Position numbers and translations under genes: made by a program. DNA of 64,000 bases, from assembly GCA_951799405.1 (NCBI GenBank), contig OX637345.1:14260001-14324000 (forward strand), in the 5' to 3' direction. Below are positions 18,871 to 28,929 of the stretch, piece after piece. The DNA is from Agapetus fuscipes (Eukaryota > Arthropoda > Insecta > Trichoptera > Glossosomatidae). The first letter of the stretch is position 1; the number at the start of each line of letters is the position of its first letter. The notes beneath the pieces were generated by a model, which saw only the letters and a program-made list of their open reading frames with translations, searched no databases and was not told the DNA's origin.

Positions 18871-19431
18871 TATTACATGCGGTGTTCTCAAAAAAAGTCA
18901 AATTTCACTTTTAACCCCTCAGTCACCATTATTTTCAAAATTGATTTACAATCGTCTTTATTTTGACAGCGAAATCCTGTTATTTGAATAGAATAAAAGG
19001 GAAAAGCAAAAACTAAACGATTTGTTTGTTGATAAAAACAATAATGTTTTCAAGGGACTAGCTGCAAAACTAATCTATCTTTTATATTATCCGAGTTTTG
19101 TTTCCAAAAACAATGCAATATGACTTGTTATTGTTGTATTTTGGTAACAAATGTTACTTTATTTTCTAAGTGGGGACCATACAGAATTCTTGCAGTTGTT
19201 TAGTGCATTTTTTGCTCCAGTTTTTGCACGATTTTGTCCGAAAATTCCAGCAAGTATTGTGCAATCATTGCTGTATATTTTTTGTCCATTTAAAGCGTGA
19301 CAAATTAGATGTAAGTTTTCAAATCTCGTTTATGTCTCTTCCGGGTGAAAACTTTTGTTCTTTTTTTGTTGTCAGAATTTGAGCTCTAAGGTTTGTTTGT
19401 TGGATAACTGTTTATTTTAAATATTTTTCTA
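18871..19431. other. No feature seen
   Basis: AT-rich spacer with a 70-codon open frame at 19170-19382 (+) that shows no motif. Confidence 0.25.
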
Positions 19432-19575
19432 GACCTTCTTCATCAACCACTGTTTGTATGACGCCCTTTTTCTCCAGTTCCATACTCACAATGTATGACA
19501 ATCCACCACCACTCCGTACAGACACCTTGACCTGTGTGTGTTCTGACCTCCTTCATCAACCACAGTTTGTATTGC
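19432..19575. repeat. 113-bp tandem unit, 1.2 copies
   Basis: CTTCATCAACCACTGTTTG at 19439 and again CTTCATCAACCACAGTTTG at 19552, 113 bp apart. More diverged than the arrays at 15.1 and 63.3 kb. Confidence 0.85.
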
Positions 19576-20267
19576 CTTCTCTATTTCCCTCCAATCATAT
19601 CTATCCTAAAAAATCTCTTCTACAATTTCTCCATTTTCTTATGTCTGATTTTTAAAACGGTTTTATTCCCTCCACATTAAAAATCAAGCGGTAAAAGTTA
19701 TATTTTTTAAATGCACATTTAAAATATTTTAACCACACAAAAAATAAAGGAAATTCTACACCATTAAAGATATAAATATGAATTGATACATTTCAATAAA
19801 ATCTTACCTTTGGCCATTATATTTTCAACCAAAAAGGAGCGTGCAAGTACGGCTCCTTCCTCTTTTTGAATAAAAAGGGTGCCAAAATTGGAGGTATCAA
19901 TAAAATAATTTAAAATCTCAAAGTAAAAAAAAAGTGCACAATAGAAATATCGCTAATCGATCTATATTTTAAAGGCGTACGTCTGATCCATTGTACTGCA
20001 ACTTCAAACATATTTAAATTCGATATTCAATGAAAATAATCTATTGAGGATTTTTTTTATTCTATTGTTGCCCGTACTGAAAGGGTTAACGCCGATTTGT
20101 CAAAGTGCAATGGAGCATTATTGAAATTTTTGTCATGAGAGGGTTGATAATAGACTACGTGGTGAAAAAAAAAGATCTGTTTTGGTGTGGTAAGGGAGGT
20201 ATAAGGAAGGGTATGGTTGGATCAGAAAAGAATATTTAGGGGAAACATAATATTTGCATACCTTTGT
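19576..20267. other. No feature seen
   Basis: AT-rich, stops in all frames, no repeat family member recognised. Confidence 0.3.
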
Positions 20268-20532
20268 AAAAACGCAACGCAACTAAGCTAAACTGTTAGT
20301 GCAGCTTTTTGCCGCGTTATTCCCGAAGGAGTCGCATGTGGCGTGTTGAACCTATTTATTTTTACAGGTAAGGGGTGCGGCCTTACGCCAACCACTTCAG
20401 TTGAAGTAAGGGTTTCCCAGCTTTTGAGGGGGCTGGTACTCATTTCTTGCGAAGGATGTGTAATCCTTGCCGGTATTTTTATTATGGGGTTTGAAATAAG
20501 CACCGAAACGGGATATCATTTCTGACACCCTC
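20268..20532 (-). repeat. SINE-A, 5' truncated
   Basis: CGCAACGCAACTAAGC end, CCACTTCAGTTGAAGTAAGG hairpin, stops at CATTTCTGACACCCTC, so the tRNA-like head is missing. Confidence 0.85.
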
Positions 20533-20585
20533 ATATATCTTTTAGAAATTAAATGTGAGTAAAAGATGGATACATTGCATTTGGT

Positions 20586-20735
20586 GTCAATGGGTTGAGA
20601 GATTCATATTTCATATGACTTTACCGCAGACCGATCAACAAAGGTCTATCCAGCCTTGGGTCTTTTTTGTAGAGCGACGACCAAGCTTGCAGAGGACTCT
20701 TGAGGTGCGATTCACATAAAAAAATATGTCATACT
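20586..20735 (+). repeat. SINE-B, 5' truncated
   Basis: GGGTTGAGAGATTCATAT, CCGCAGACCGATCAACAAAGG and GCGACGACCAAGCTTGCAG, then GGACTCTTGAGGTGCG of the 3' block. The middle is shortened. Confidence 0.7.
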
Positions 20736-20782
20736 CACTGTTTTTGTACATTTGCCCGTATGGAATGCACGCTCCTGATTAT

Positions 20783-21037
20783 TTAATCTAATCTAATCTA
20801 AGTTGCAAAAATATTTTACATTAGAGATTCACATTACATGCATTCTCACAACCAGACACATACACGTTCGCGCTCACAAATGCTGAATGTGCACTTACAA
20901 ATTAAAATACAAACCTCAAACGGACATACACCCTGCAACTCTTGCCGACCTTCCCAGAGACAGGGGTGACATTGGCAAAGTGAAACATTTTCTACAGCAT
21001 GGGTGGTCAGCCGCATACCAACCTATAAGTCAAGGAA
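20783..21037 (-). repeat. Rep1, full length
   Basis: (TAATC)n TAAGTTGCAAAAAT tail to CCTATAAGTCAAGGAAC head. Confidence 0.9.
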
Positions 21038-21110
21038 CGAATTTGAATTTGAAAATTCACGTTCGTTTGATTCTGGAGCTAGAAAAAAAGTATTCGTAAA
21101 GTTATAGGTA

Positions 21111-21450
21111 AACAGTCTTAGTCCGGTCGATAGCTCAGTTGGTAGAGTGCTTGCATTCTACCCCGTGAGCTCGGGTTCGAATCCCACCGAGGAGGGTGTC
21201 AGAAATGATTTCCTATTTCGGTGTTTATTTCAAACCCCATAATAAAAATAACGGCAAGGTTTACTCAGCCTTCACAAGAAATGAGTACCAGCCCCCTCGG
21301 GAGCTGGGAAACCCCCACTTCAACTGAAGTGGTTGGCGTAAGGCCGGTCCCCTTACCTGTAAAAATAAATAGGTTCAACTCGCCACATGCGACCCCTTCG
21401 GGGATAACGCGGTAAGAAGTTACACTATATGTGTAGCTTAGTTGCGTTGC
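21111..21450 (+). repeat. SINE-A, complete with 10-bp target duplication
   Basis: Bounded by GTTATAGGTA at 21101-21110 and 21451-21460. The insert starts AACAGTCTTAGTCCGG, so the element or its transcript begins about 15 bp before the GTCCGGTCGATAGCTC head. Contains the A-box, B-box, body palindrome and CCCCTTCGGGG hairpin. The best reference copy in the window. Confidence 0.92.
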
Positions 21451-21675
21451 GTTATAGGTACCTACGGGTCGGGACAGTGGTCCAAAATCAAAGTACCTTA
21501 TATTTTTATTTTGAACTTGCATACTTTTTAAGGTCATCTCCATTTTTCAAAGTCAAAGTATGCTGTATGGGCGCATCTTCAAATTGATTATAATTCAAAA
21601 TCGTTGTGCCATTGCATCAAACTGTCAACTCCATTTTATAGTTTGTTTTATTAATTCAGTAAGTAATAATAATAA

Positions 21676-21812
21676 TATTAGGATGATTTATTTGGTGAGC
21701 GCTGTTTTTGTGTGCATCACACCTCAAGAGCCCTCTGCGAGCTTGGTCGTCGCAACAGAAAGCGCCAATTCTCAAGCAAGACACAGTTGCTATAAGGCTG
21801 GATTTAACCTTG
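21676..21812 (-). repeat. SINE-B 3' part
   Basis: GGATGATTTATTTGGTGAGC, GCATCACACCTCAAGAGCCC and CAATTCTCAAGCAAGACAC on the plus strand are the inverse of the SINE-B 3' half. Stops at GGATTTAACC. Confidence 0.85.
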
Positions 21813-22044
21813 CCCTTTTCAAATCCAATATCAATCGCCATTTCCTCTCAGTGTCTCAAAACAAAGCAATGCCACACAAACCACAGCACTGCGCAGCTAA
21901 CGACCCTGCAACCGGACATGGACAACTGCCACATGACCAACACCTCTGAGGCACTATAACAAGTGTCATAGACTCTTAGAGTCTCTCGATTCTAGAGAGT
22001 CTCCCGCATAGGCTTTCTTAAAAAAAAAAAATGATGGATTGGAA

Positions 22045-22121
22045 CTAAACAAGACATTGCCAAAGTGAACCATTTTTTACAGCATGGATGGTCAGTCTTA
22101 TACCAACCTATAAGTCAAGGA
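22045..22121 (-). repeat. Rep1 head fragment
   Basis: GACATTGCCAAAGTGAACC to CCAACCTATAAGTCAAGGAG. Confidence 0.85.
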
Positions 22122-22319
22122 GTTTTAATTTTTTTTTTTTATTCTATTCAGTCCGTTATTAATTGTTCGATAAACAGAAACATCATTCTTCAATTTTGGG
22201 ACATGCATAGTTGTACAACTAAGCCATCATTTTATCCGATGCAGTTTACAGTTATCAAAACATTTAAACTCTTACTACGGTAAAGATGTACATGGCTTAA
22301 AATGCATTTGCATGACAGC

Positions 22320-22444
22320 TAAATCTAATCTAATCTAATCTAAGTTACAAAGATATATATTTGCACATATGTATATACATTTGAAATATAGTTATATTAA
22401 ATGCAATCCCACAAGCAGACACGTATTAGTTTGCGCTTACACAT
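22320..22444 (-). repeat. Rep1, tail half, split by a DNA element
   Basis: (ATCTA)n AGTTACAAAG to TTTGCGCTTACACAT; resumes at 22708. Confidence 0.85.
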
Positions 22445-22707
22445 CGCTCCCCCAGTTCTTGTTTACCGTATACCTACCTACGCCAATCTTGTCAAATATG
22501 ACTTTTTCATGCAGTTGTCTTATGAATCAAATTCTACACAATCTGAGCTAAGAAAAACCGTAAAACTCGATAATGTGAGAGTTATTTTAAATATTTTTTA
22601 AATAAATTTCTTGTTTTCATAAGACACATTGGTCCAGTACACATGCAAACATTGCTCATGTAAAATTTTCTCAATGGCGTATACGGTAAACAAGAACTAA
22701 GGCAGCG
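22445..22707. mobile_element. Short inverted-repeat element, AGTGCTTGTTTG family, copy 2
   Basis: Left end CGCTCCCCCAGTTCTTG then TTTACCGTATAC; right end GTATACGGTAAA then CAAGAACTAAGGCAGCG. These are about 29-bp inverted repeats. It sits inside Rep1. The interior matches copies at 3657 and 41389. Confidence 0.85.
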
Positions 22708-22825
22708 GCATGCAGCATGCCGCATGAAATATAAAACCAAATCTCGAATGAACATAAGCCCGGCAGCTTTTGCCGACTTTTCCTCAAACAGGGTGACATT
22801 GGCCAAGGGAACCAAGTCAAGGAAT
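22708..22825 (-). repeat. Rep1, head half, with small deletion
   Basis: GCATGCCGCATGAAATAT to AAGTCAAGGAATG; about 25 bp near the TACAGCATGGG block are missing. Confidence 0.8.
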
Positions 22826-22889
22826 GAGGACACTATTACGACTTTAGGGCCTTCAAACAGTTATAATCAATGTTTAATTATTTTTATTT

Positions 22890-23232
22890 TAGTCGGTCTG
22901 AAGCTCACTTACATGGTAGAGTGCTTGCATTCAATGCAGTGAGCTCGGGTTTGAATCCCACTGAGAGTGAATAGGGAAATTTTCCCTATTCAGTGTTTAT
23001 TTCAACGATCCATAATAAAATAACGCCAAAATTTACTTCTCAGCCTTCACAAGAAACGAGTAACAGTCACGTCGGACGCTGGGAAACGCCCACGTCAACT
23101 GAAGTAGTTGGCGTAAGGCCGGCCCCCTCATCTATCTAGGAAAATAAATATGTTCTAGTCGCCGCATGTGAAACCCTTCGGGTATAACGCGGCAAGAAGT
23201 TGCAATGTATGTGTAGCTTAGTTGCTTTTTAT
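22890..23232 (+). repeat. SINE-A, full length, diverged
   Basis: Head GAAGCTCACTTACATGGTAG with GGGTTTGAATCCCAC, an extra TAGGGAAATTTTCCCTA palindrome, then body and GTGTAGCTTAGTTGC. Confidence 0.85.
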
Positions 23233-23307
23233 TTCTTCCACGATATACTTCTTGATTTGTAGCGATTCAGCTAAATTCACGTTGAACCATCAAAAGTGGC
23301 GTTAACT

Positions 23308-23436
23308 ATCTAATCTAAGTTGTGGAGGGCTATGTAACATTAGGGATTCATATTATAAATGCATTCTCACAAGCAGAGACGTATAAGTTCGCGCTTGCAC
23401 ATGCCGCATGTGAACCAGCAACATAAAAACCCAGAT
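23308..23436 (-). repeat. Rep1 tail half
   Basis: CTATCTAATCTAAGTTGTGG to CATAAAAACCCAGATTG. Abuts a plus-strand copy, giving a divergent pair. Confidence 0.8.
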
Positions 23437-23440
23437 TGTT

Positions 23441-23700
23441 ATTTCCTTGACTGATAGGTTGGTATGTGACTGACCACCCATACTGTAAAAAATGGTTCAC
23501 TTTGCCAATGTCACCCCTGTTTCAGGGAAGGTCGGCAAGAGTTGCAGGGCTTATGTTCATTTGAGATTGGGTTTTGTATATTGTAGGTCCACATGCGGCA
23601 TGTGTAAGCGCGAAATTATGCAGGTCTGCTTGTGGTAATGCATTTAATATTAACCTCAAATGATACATATCTTTGCAGCTTAGATTTAGATTGAGATTAG
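23441..23700 (+). repeat. Rep1, full length
   Basis: TTCCTTGACTGATAGGTTGG to CAGCTTAGATTTAGATTGAG. Nearly identical to the copies at 49736 and 59581, suggesting a young source. Confidence 0.9.
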
Positions 23701-23852
23701 ATACAAGATGGCTGCCGATTTTTACCAAGTTCATTGTAAGCCATGTAGGTCTGTACCTGCCATAACAAATGGTCGCCATTAATATTTGGTGTTTCAATTA
23801 GAAATGGCGGCAAGAATTGCTGCGCGGGTAATCTCTCTCTGCATTAGACCTA

Positions 23853-25424
23853 ATGACTTCTGGATTGGGAAGCGCATGCGCATCTTTCTACATTCGAGTT
23901 GAATCCCACCTCACCACTTCCGGAATGTCAATTTCCGCCCGCCAGTATGGCTTCCGGCCTGGCCTCTCTACGGAGGACGCCATCCGGTCGGCCATGGAGG
24001 CGGTCAGGGAATCGACTTCCAAGTACGTACTGGCGGTTCTCCTGGACATTTCAGGCGCTTTCGATAGCGCCTGGTGGCCCATGATCTTGGCGAAGCTCAG
24101 GCGTCGTAATATTCCGGCTAATATATACGACTGCATAGCTTCGTACTTCTCCGCGCGACGCGTTACGATGGACGCGGGCCCCACCCTTATTGAGAGGGAT
24201 GTATCCAGGGGATGCCCCCAGGGCTCAGTCCTCGGGCCCCTCCTCTGGAACATCCTGTTTGATGATCTTCTCTCTCTCCCTCTCCCCCAGGGCTGCGAGG
24301 TGCGTGCTTACGCGGACGATGCGCTTCTCACTGTGGAGGCGGGATCACGTGCTGAGATGGAATCTCTATCTCAGTCAGCCCTCCGCGCCATAGCAGACTG
24401 GGGGGTTAATAATAAGCTCTCCTTTGCTCCCCACAAGACCGAAGCTATCCTCCTCAAGGGTAAGCTAGACGTCGGTAGACCCCCAAAAATAATGTTCCTA
24501 GACACACGCGTAAAATTCTCGCGGACCGTAGTATACCTGGGCGTTTCCCTGAACGCCAACTTCCCCTTCGTTGAGCACGCGAAAGCCATCACCCAGAAGG
24601 CGAATAGCGCATTCGGGAAGATGGCTCGACTATCGAACACGTCGTGGGGCCTGCGGGGTCGTGCACTCCGCATCCTCTATGACTCGGTCTTCCTCGGCAC
24701 CGCCGCTTATGCGGCGTCATGCTGGGCGGACAAGTGTCGGCGTGGAAATGCACGACGCGCGGCGCTTTCCGGTCAGAGGAGTTCGTTGCTCCTCCTGACA
24801 AAAGCGTACCGATCCACCGCGACGGACTCGCTCCCGGCCCTAGCCGGGGTGCTCCTCCTCGACCTCGAGCTCCAGTACCGCGCCGCTATCGGTTCTCTCA
24901 GGCGAGGCCTCCCGGCCAAGCTTGAACATCAGGTGATCCCGCCGCCGCCGGATGGACGCCTGACGCAGCGTGTCAGGGACTCGGTTCGCGACGCTATATA
25001 CGCACAGTGGCAAAGGTACTGGGACGTCACATCGTGTGACAAGGTCATCTACTCCTTTTTTCCGTCGATCAGGGAACGCATGGCTGCGCGGTGGCTCGTC
25101 CCGGACCACTTCACCAGCCAGTTCCTCACTGGTCACGGGAAATTTGCGCACTACCTTTTAGAACGGGGCGTCATCTCTCAGGGTGGAGGGGAGTGTTTGT
25201 GCGGACCCATTGCCCAGGACGTGCGGCACGTCCTGTGGGATTGCCCTCTGCTGCACTCTCAACGAGAGCTCCTCATCGACGCAGTCCGGCCGGCCGGTTC
25301 CGGACCGGTCGGCTACGCGGACCTCGTTGCCAGTAGAGCCAACTACCTTGCATTCCGCCGCTTCTGCCAGTCCTGGCACGAGTTCGCAGCCGCGGGCTCA
25401 AGACTGGGCAGAGGTGACCATTAG
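23853..25424 (+). CDS. R1-clade-like non-LTR retrotransposon reverse transcriptase (N-terminally truncated)
   Basis: A 523-codon open frame with the RT core of an R1/TRAS-type non-LTR element. In order: QYGFRPGLSTEDAI (about residue 32), LAVLLDISGAFDSAWW with a catalytic Asp (about 61-76), GCPQGSVLGPLLWNILF (about 119), AYADDALL with the YADD catalytic pair (about 152), LSFAPHKTEAILLKGK, VVYLGVSLN, then a C-terminal CLCGPIAQDVRHVLWDCPL Cys/His segment typical of R1 elements. The first 15-20 residues (MTSGLGSACASFYI) are probably flanking DNA read in frame. ORF1, endonuclease and RT finger 1 are missing: a 5'-truncated insertion. No stop or frameshift within 500 codons and many CpGs suggest recent arrival. 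It lies in unrelated AT-rich repeat DNA, not rDNA, as far as visible. Confidence 0.85.
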   Translation: MTSGLGSACASFYIRVESHLTTSGMSISARQYGFRPGLSTEDAIRSAMEAVRESTSKYVLAVLLDISGAFDSAWWPMILAKLRRRNIPANIYDCIASYFSARRVTMDAGPTLIERDVSRGCPQGSVLGPLLWNILFDDLLSLPLPQGCEVRAYADDALLTVEAGSRAEMESLSQSALRAIADWGVNNKLSFAPHKTEAILLKGKLDVGRPPKIMFLDTRVKFSRTVVYLGVSLNANFPFVEHAKAITQKANSAFGKMARLSNTSWGLRGRALRILYDSVFLGTAAYAASCWADKCRRGNARRAALSGQRSSLLLLTKAYRSTATDSLPALAGVLLLDLELQYRAAIGSLRRGLPAKLEHQVIPPPPDGRLTQRVRDSVRDAIYAQWQRYWDVTSCDKVIYSFFPSIRERMAARWLVPDHFTSQFLTGHGKFAHYLLERGVISQGGGECLCGPIAQDVRHVLWDCPLLHSQRELLIDAVRPAGSGPVGYADLVASRANYLAFRRFCQSWHEFAAAGSRLGRGDH

Positions 25425-25694
25425 CCCTCAGTCAGTCCTCGCGACACCCATACATATTGACGTATGTACACCCATAACTTACTGCGCTCAGCGCGGATGG
25501 CAACTCGTTCGATACACGTCAATGAAGGGCTCCCGTCAGGCACATTAGCTTCAGTAACCTCGACGTTCTGGGGAGGGTGGGACTTCTTAGAGTCATGCGT
25601 TAGCCCCTGATTTGAGGATCCTCTTTTTCCTTTCTTGAGTAGAGTAACTTTAGCTGATTAACTTCAACGGGAAGGCCTTCCGCCGCCAAAAAAA
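25425..25694 (+). mobile_element. 3' UTR and poly-A end of the R1-like element
   Basis: GC-rich non-coding sequence continuous with the ORF, ending GGAAGGCCTTCCGCCGCC then AAAAAAA (25688-25694). GC content falls afterwards. The whole insertion is about 23.85-25.69 kb. Confidence 0.7.
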
Positions 25695-25889
25695 CATTGC
25701 AAGTGAAGTATCACCAAGTGAAGCGACTCCGCATGAGTTGTATGAACTTGGTGGGTGGAGGTGGGTAAAGTGCCTGCTCGTGATGTCATAACCATACCAC
25801 GGAGAGCGCCTCTCGAGGTATGCTATTAGCTTCAGTTAAGTCGATCTACTTATACTGTAAGGGCGTGTTGTTTCAATGCGATTTTATTT

Positions 25890-26143
25890 CTATAATCTCT
25901 ATAATCTAAGTTGCAAGGATATATCAACATTCAAAGCTCATATCAAATGCATGCCCACCAACAAACACGTGTAGTTCGCGCTTACAAATGCTGATTGTGT
26001 ACTTACAAATTAAAATACAAACCTCAAATGAACATAAGCCCTGCAATTTTTGCCGACCCTCCTTGAAAAAGCGGGGACATTGGCAAGGTGAACCATTTTT
26101 TACAGTATGGGTGGTCAGCCGCATACCAACCTATAAGTCAAGG
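25890..26143 (-). repeat. Rep1, full length
   Basis: CTCTATAATCTAAGTTGCAAG to CCTATAAGTCAAGGAG. TTATAGA-tail subfamily. Confidence 0.9.
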
Positions 26144-26224
26144 AGTATTATTCCGTAATTAAAAATAATATATTTCAAAAACACATAAAAAAGACATAAG
26201 AATGTAAACAAAAAAGTTTTATTG

Positions 26225-26372
26225 TGGGGACAAATTTAGGGTTAGGTATATATATTTTTTGTTAACCTTTATATAAATTATTTTTGATATTATTTATTGC
26301 TGTCACTCTCTTACTAGCACTATATAGTCTAAGAAACATATTTTTTCACAAAACGACAGGTTAAGGGTTTGT
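26225..26372. mobile_element. Worn relative of the 240-bp palindromic element
   Basis: CACTCTCTTACTAGCAC, ATAGTCTAAGAAACA and CACAAAACGACAGG echo the element middle. Very degraded. Confidence 0.3.
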
Positions 26373-26375
26373 ATT

Positions 26376-26620
26376 CCTTGATTTATAGGTTGGTATGAGA
26401 CTGACCACCCATACTGTAAAAAATAGTTCACTTTGCCAATGTCACCCCAGTGTCAGGGAAGGTTGACCAAATTGCAGGGCTTATGTTCATTTGAGGTTTG
26501 GATTTTATTTGTAATTAAACATTCAGCATTTGTAAGCTCGAACTACACGTGTTTGTTTGTGGGCATGCATTTGAGAGCTTTAAATGAATATATCCTTGCA
26601 ACTTAGATTACAGATTATTA
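26376..26620 (+). repeat. Rep1, full length
   Basis: TTCCTTGATTTATAGGTTGG to CAACTTAGATTACAGATTAT. TTATAGA-tail subfamily. Confidence 0.9.
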
Positions 26621-27030
26621 TAGAAGGGTAGGTATACAGCACTCTTCACTCTTTTCAATGAGTCAGAAGTATCTGAATAAAATTAATTTAAAATGGAGTA
26701 TTAACAAGGTATATGGAAAAAAAATATTAGAGTAGCTGTTGGATAAGGAATGCTTAAAAAAAACACGATACAGTTACTCGCGGTATTAGAAAATAGAGCT
26801 GTATGTTTAATATTTTTACCGATGATTTATTTTTACAGTAATTCTTTTACACCCACACTGCAAATTAGCCAGAGAGCCTGGCGCGTACATTTTTATTTAA
26901 CTTCCGTTTTCTCTATCTTAAAATCTAGGTAGTCTGTCTGTTAGGAAGTTTTAGGGTTAAAAATTACTGTATTTTTCTTTTCTTTTCGTTTTTAAAAATA
27001 TATTTGTGAAGAGAAATGCAACATGTTAAT

Positions 27031-27284
27031 TGTTCCTTGACTTATAGGTTGGTATGCGGCTGACCACCCATGTTGCAAAAATGGTTCACTTTGCCAATGT
27101 CACCCCTGTATCAGGGAAGGATGGCAAGAGTTGCAGGGTGTCTGTCCATTTGAGATTTGGTTTTTATGTTGTAGGTTCACATGCGGCATGCGCAAGCGCG
27201 AACTTGTACGTGTCTGCTTGTGAGAATGCATGTAATGTTAATCCCCAATGTTACATATCTTTGCAACTTAGATTAGATTAGATT
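27031..27284 (+). repeat. Rep1, full length
   Basis: GTTCCTTGACTTATAGGTTGG to CAACTTAGATTAGATTAG. TTAGA-tail subfamily; a weak ATTG repeat flanks both ends. Confidence 0.9.
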
Positions 27285-27500
27285 GAAAGTAAAAAAATTG
27301 TGAAGAGGAACTCAATTTATCAACCTTTTTTGCCTGGTCAGTTATCTTTATGCGAAAGCAGTTGCTTATGTGCATGCAATGACAGATGTTGTACCAGGGT
27401 CGAAGTTATTGTCGAAGAAGGTCAAGGCTGGGCTCAAACCGGCGGTTTGCCAAATCCGAGTTCTGAGGTTTTATCCCTCGACCATCCCAGTGAAATTGTA
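27285..27500 (-). repeat. SINE-C, diverged
   Basis: TCAACCTTTTTTGCCTGGTC, TATGCGAAAGCAGTTGCTTA and ACCAGGGTCGAAGTTATTG match the copies at 40375 and 42865. The head side is altered. Confidence 0.65.
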
Positions 27501-27507
27501 TCAATTA

Positions 27508-27739
27508 ATGCTGGAGTGATGTTTTCCGGGATCTGTTGCCGTGGTCTGTGGGAGCTGGAGCTTCCGGACGTTTCGCCCATTTCTACGATGGCTTTTTCAG
27601 CGTGAAGTATGATGATGAAGATGATCTTTGTGAGAACTGTGATGCAAGTGTGGTCCGGAACTGTGATCCAAGTCGGGGTCCGGAAGCTCCAGCTCCCACA
27701 GACCACGGCAATAGATCCCGGAAAACATCACTCCAGCAT
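27508..27739. mobile_element. Element with 61-bp inverted arms and a hammerhead-like core
   Basis: ATGCTGGAGTGATGTTTTCC (27508 onward) to GAGCTGGAGCTTCCGGA (27568) is mirrored by TCCGGAAGCTCCAGCTC (27679) to CATCACTCCAGCAT (27739), with one or two mismatches. The 110-bp centre has GATGATGAAGATGATC and, on the minus strand, a hammerhead-like core at 27561-27607. Not seen elsewhere in the window. Confidence 0.7.
27561..27607 (-). ncRNA. Hammerhead-like motif 5, core-mutated
   Basis: Minus strand: CTTCACG pairs with CGGAAG (stem I, one bulge). CTGAAAA stands where CUGANGA is expected, so conserved G8 is lost. Stem II is GCCAT with ATGGGC (one bulge), then GAAAC and GTC. Same layout as motifs 1-3 but likely inactive. 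Confidence 0.3.
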
Positions 27740-27806
27740 CATCAGCAGGTCGTGTAAACCTAAAACTCTTATTCATGGTATCAATTGTTTTATTGGTTAA
27801 TTTTTT

Positions 27807-27952
27807 AATCTAAATCTAATATAATCTATGTTTCAAAGATATGTAACATTAAGGATTCACATCATGTGCATTTTCACAAGTAGACACGTAGGTATATGTT
27901 CGCGCTTAAACATGCCGCATGTGGACTTACAATCTGAAAACCCAAATTGCTA
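27807..27952 (-). repeat. Rep1 tail half
   Basis: AATCTAATATAATCTATGTTTC to AATCTGAAAACCCAAATTGC. Confidence 0.8.
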
Positions 27953-28383
27953 TACATATTGCAAATACTTTAGAGTTACTAAAGAAGGTAGTCCAACACA
28001 AAGAGAAAATTTGAGACTTTGAATTTCGAGATCAATTAAAAAATATAATCGTACCAAAAATCGTTTTACTTTTTTAAGTTTACTCATACTTTTTCTACTC
28101 TTCGTTTTTTATTTATATGACGGTTAAGCTGTAAGGGATGTTAGAATCCTAAAATAATTATTTTGTTAGAATTTTTAGATTTCCAGTTACTTGCTCCTAG
28201 GCTATAATTGGTCAAGCTTGTTCGAAACCAATTATTCCGTGTCTCCACAGTCAAAACGCACACCTCCAGAAACACTTACAAATTTGCATTAAAAAAAAAC
28301 TGGGAGTTGTTTTTGTCTGCTATGACCACCGAACAATCAATTAATGCTGTCATAATCAAATTCATCTACACAATTTACGATGC

Positions 28384-28490
28384 TCTATAATCTATAATCT
28401 AAGTTGCAAAGATATATGAACATTTAAAAAACATGTAAAATGCATACCGACACGTGTAATTTCGTGCTTTTAAATGCTGGATGTGTACTA
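28384..28490 (-). repeat. Rep1 tail half, split by SINE-B
   Basis: ATAATCTATAATCTAAGTTG to AATGCTGGATGTGTACT; resumes at 28815. Confidence 0.85.
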
Positions 28491-28812
28491 CTTCTTGGAC
28501 CGGTCCGTAGTCCAGTGGCAACACTTCGGACTCGTAAATGAAAGGTTGTGGATTCGAATCTCGGCGGAACACAAAAATATACCATTTATTTTTCCAAATG
28601 TGCTCTTCGTTGGGTTGAAAAATTCATAAACCTTTACCAAAGACCGGTCACTGAAAGGTACATCCAACCTTACAACAACTGGGTCTTGCTTGAGTATTGG
28701 CGCTTTCTACAGTGACGACCAAGCTTGCAGAGGGCTCTTGAGGTGTGATACACATAAAAACAGCGCTCACGAAATAATTCATCCTAATATTATTATATTC
28801 ACAATTATTATC
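28491..28812 (+). repeat. SINE-B, full length, nested in Rep1
   Basis: Complete head GGACCGGTCCGTAGTCCAG (A-box region) and GTGGATTCGAATCTCGGC (B-box), the body, and the 3' block GGCTCTTGAGGTGTGATAC with an ATT tail. Best SINE-B copy in the window. Confidence 0.9.
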
Positions 28813-28814
28813 CA

Positions 28815-28925
28815 ACTCTCAAATAAACATTAACCCGGTAACTTTTATCGACCTTCCCTGAAACAGGGGTGAAATTGGATAGGTGAACCATTTTTTACAG
28901 TATGGGGGTCAGCTTCATACTTTTC
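28815..28925 (-). repeat. Rep1 head half
   Basis: CAACTCTCAAATAAACATTAA to TATGGGGGTCAGCTTCATAC; the extreme head is lost. Confidence 0.8.
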
Positions 28926-28929
28926 CTAT

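Noticed and set aside
21123..21195. SINE-A, SINE-B and SINE-C heads as functional tRNA genes
   Set aside because: A- and B-boxes are good, but anticodon and acceptor stems do not pair properly and each head continues into the same long non-tRNA body in many copies.
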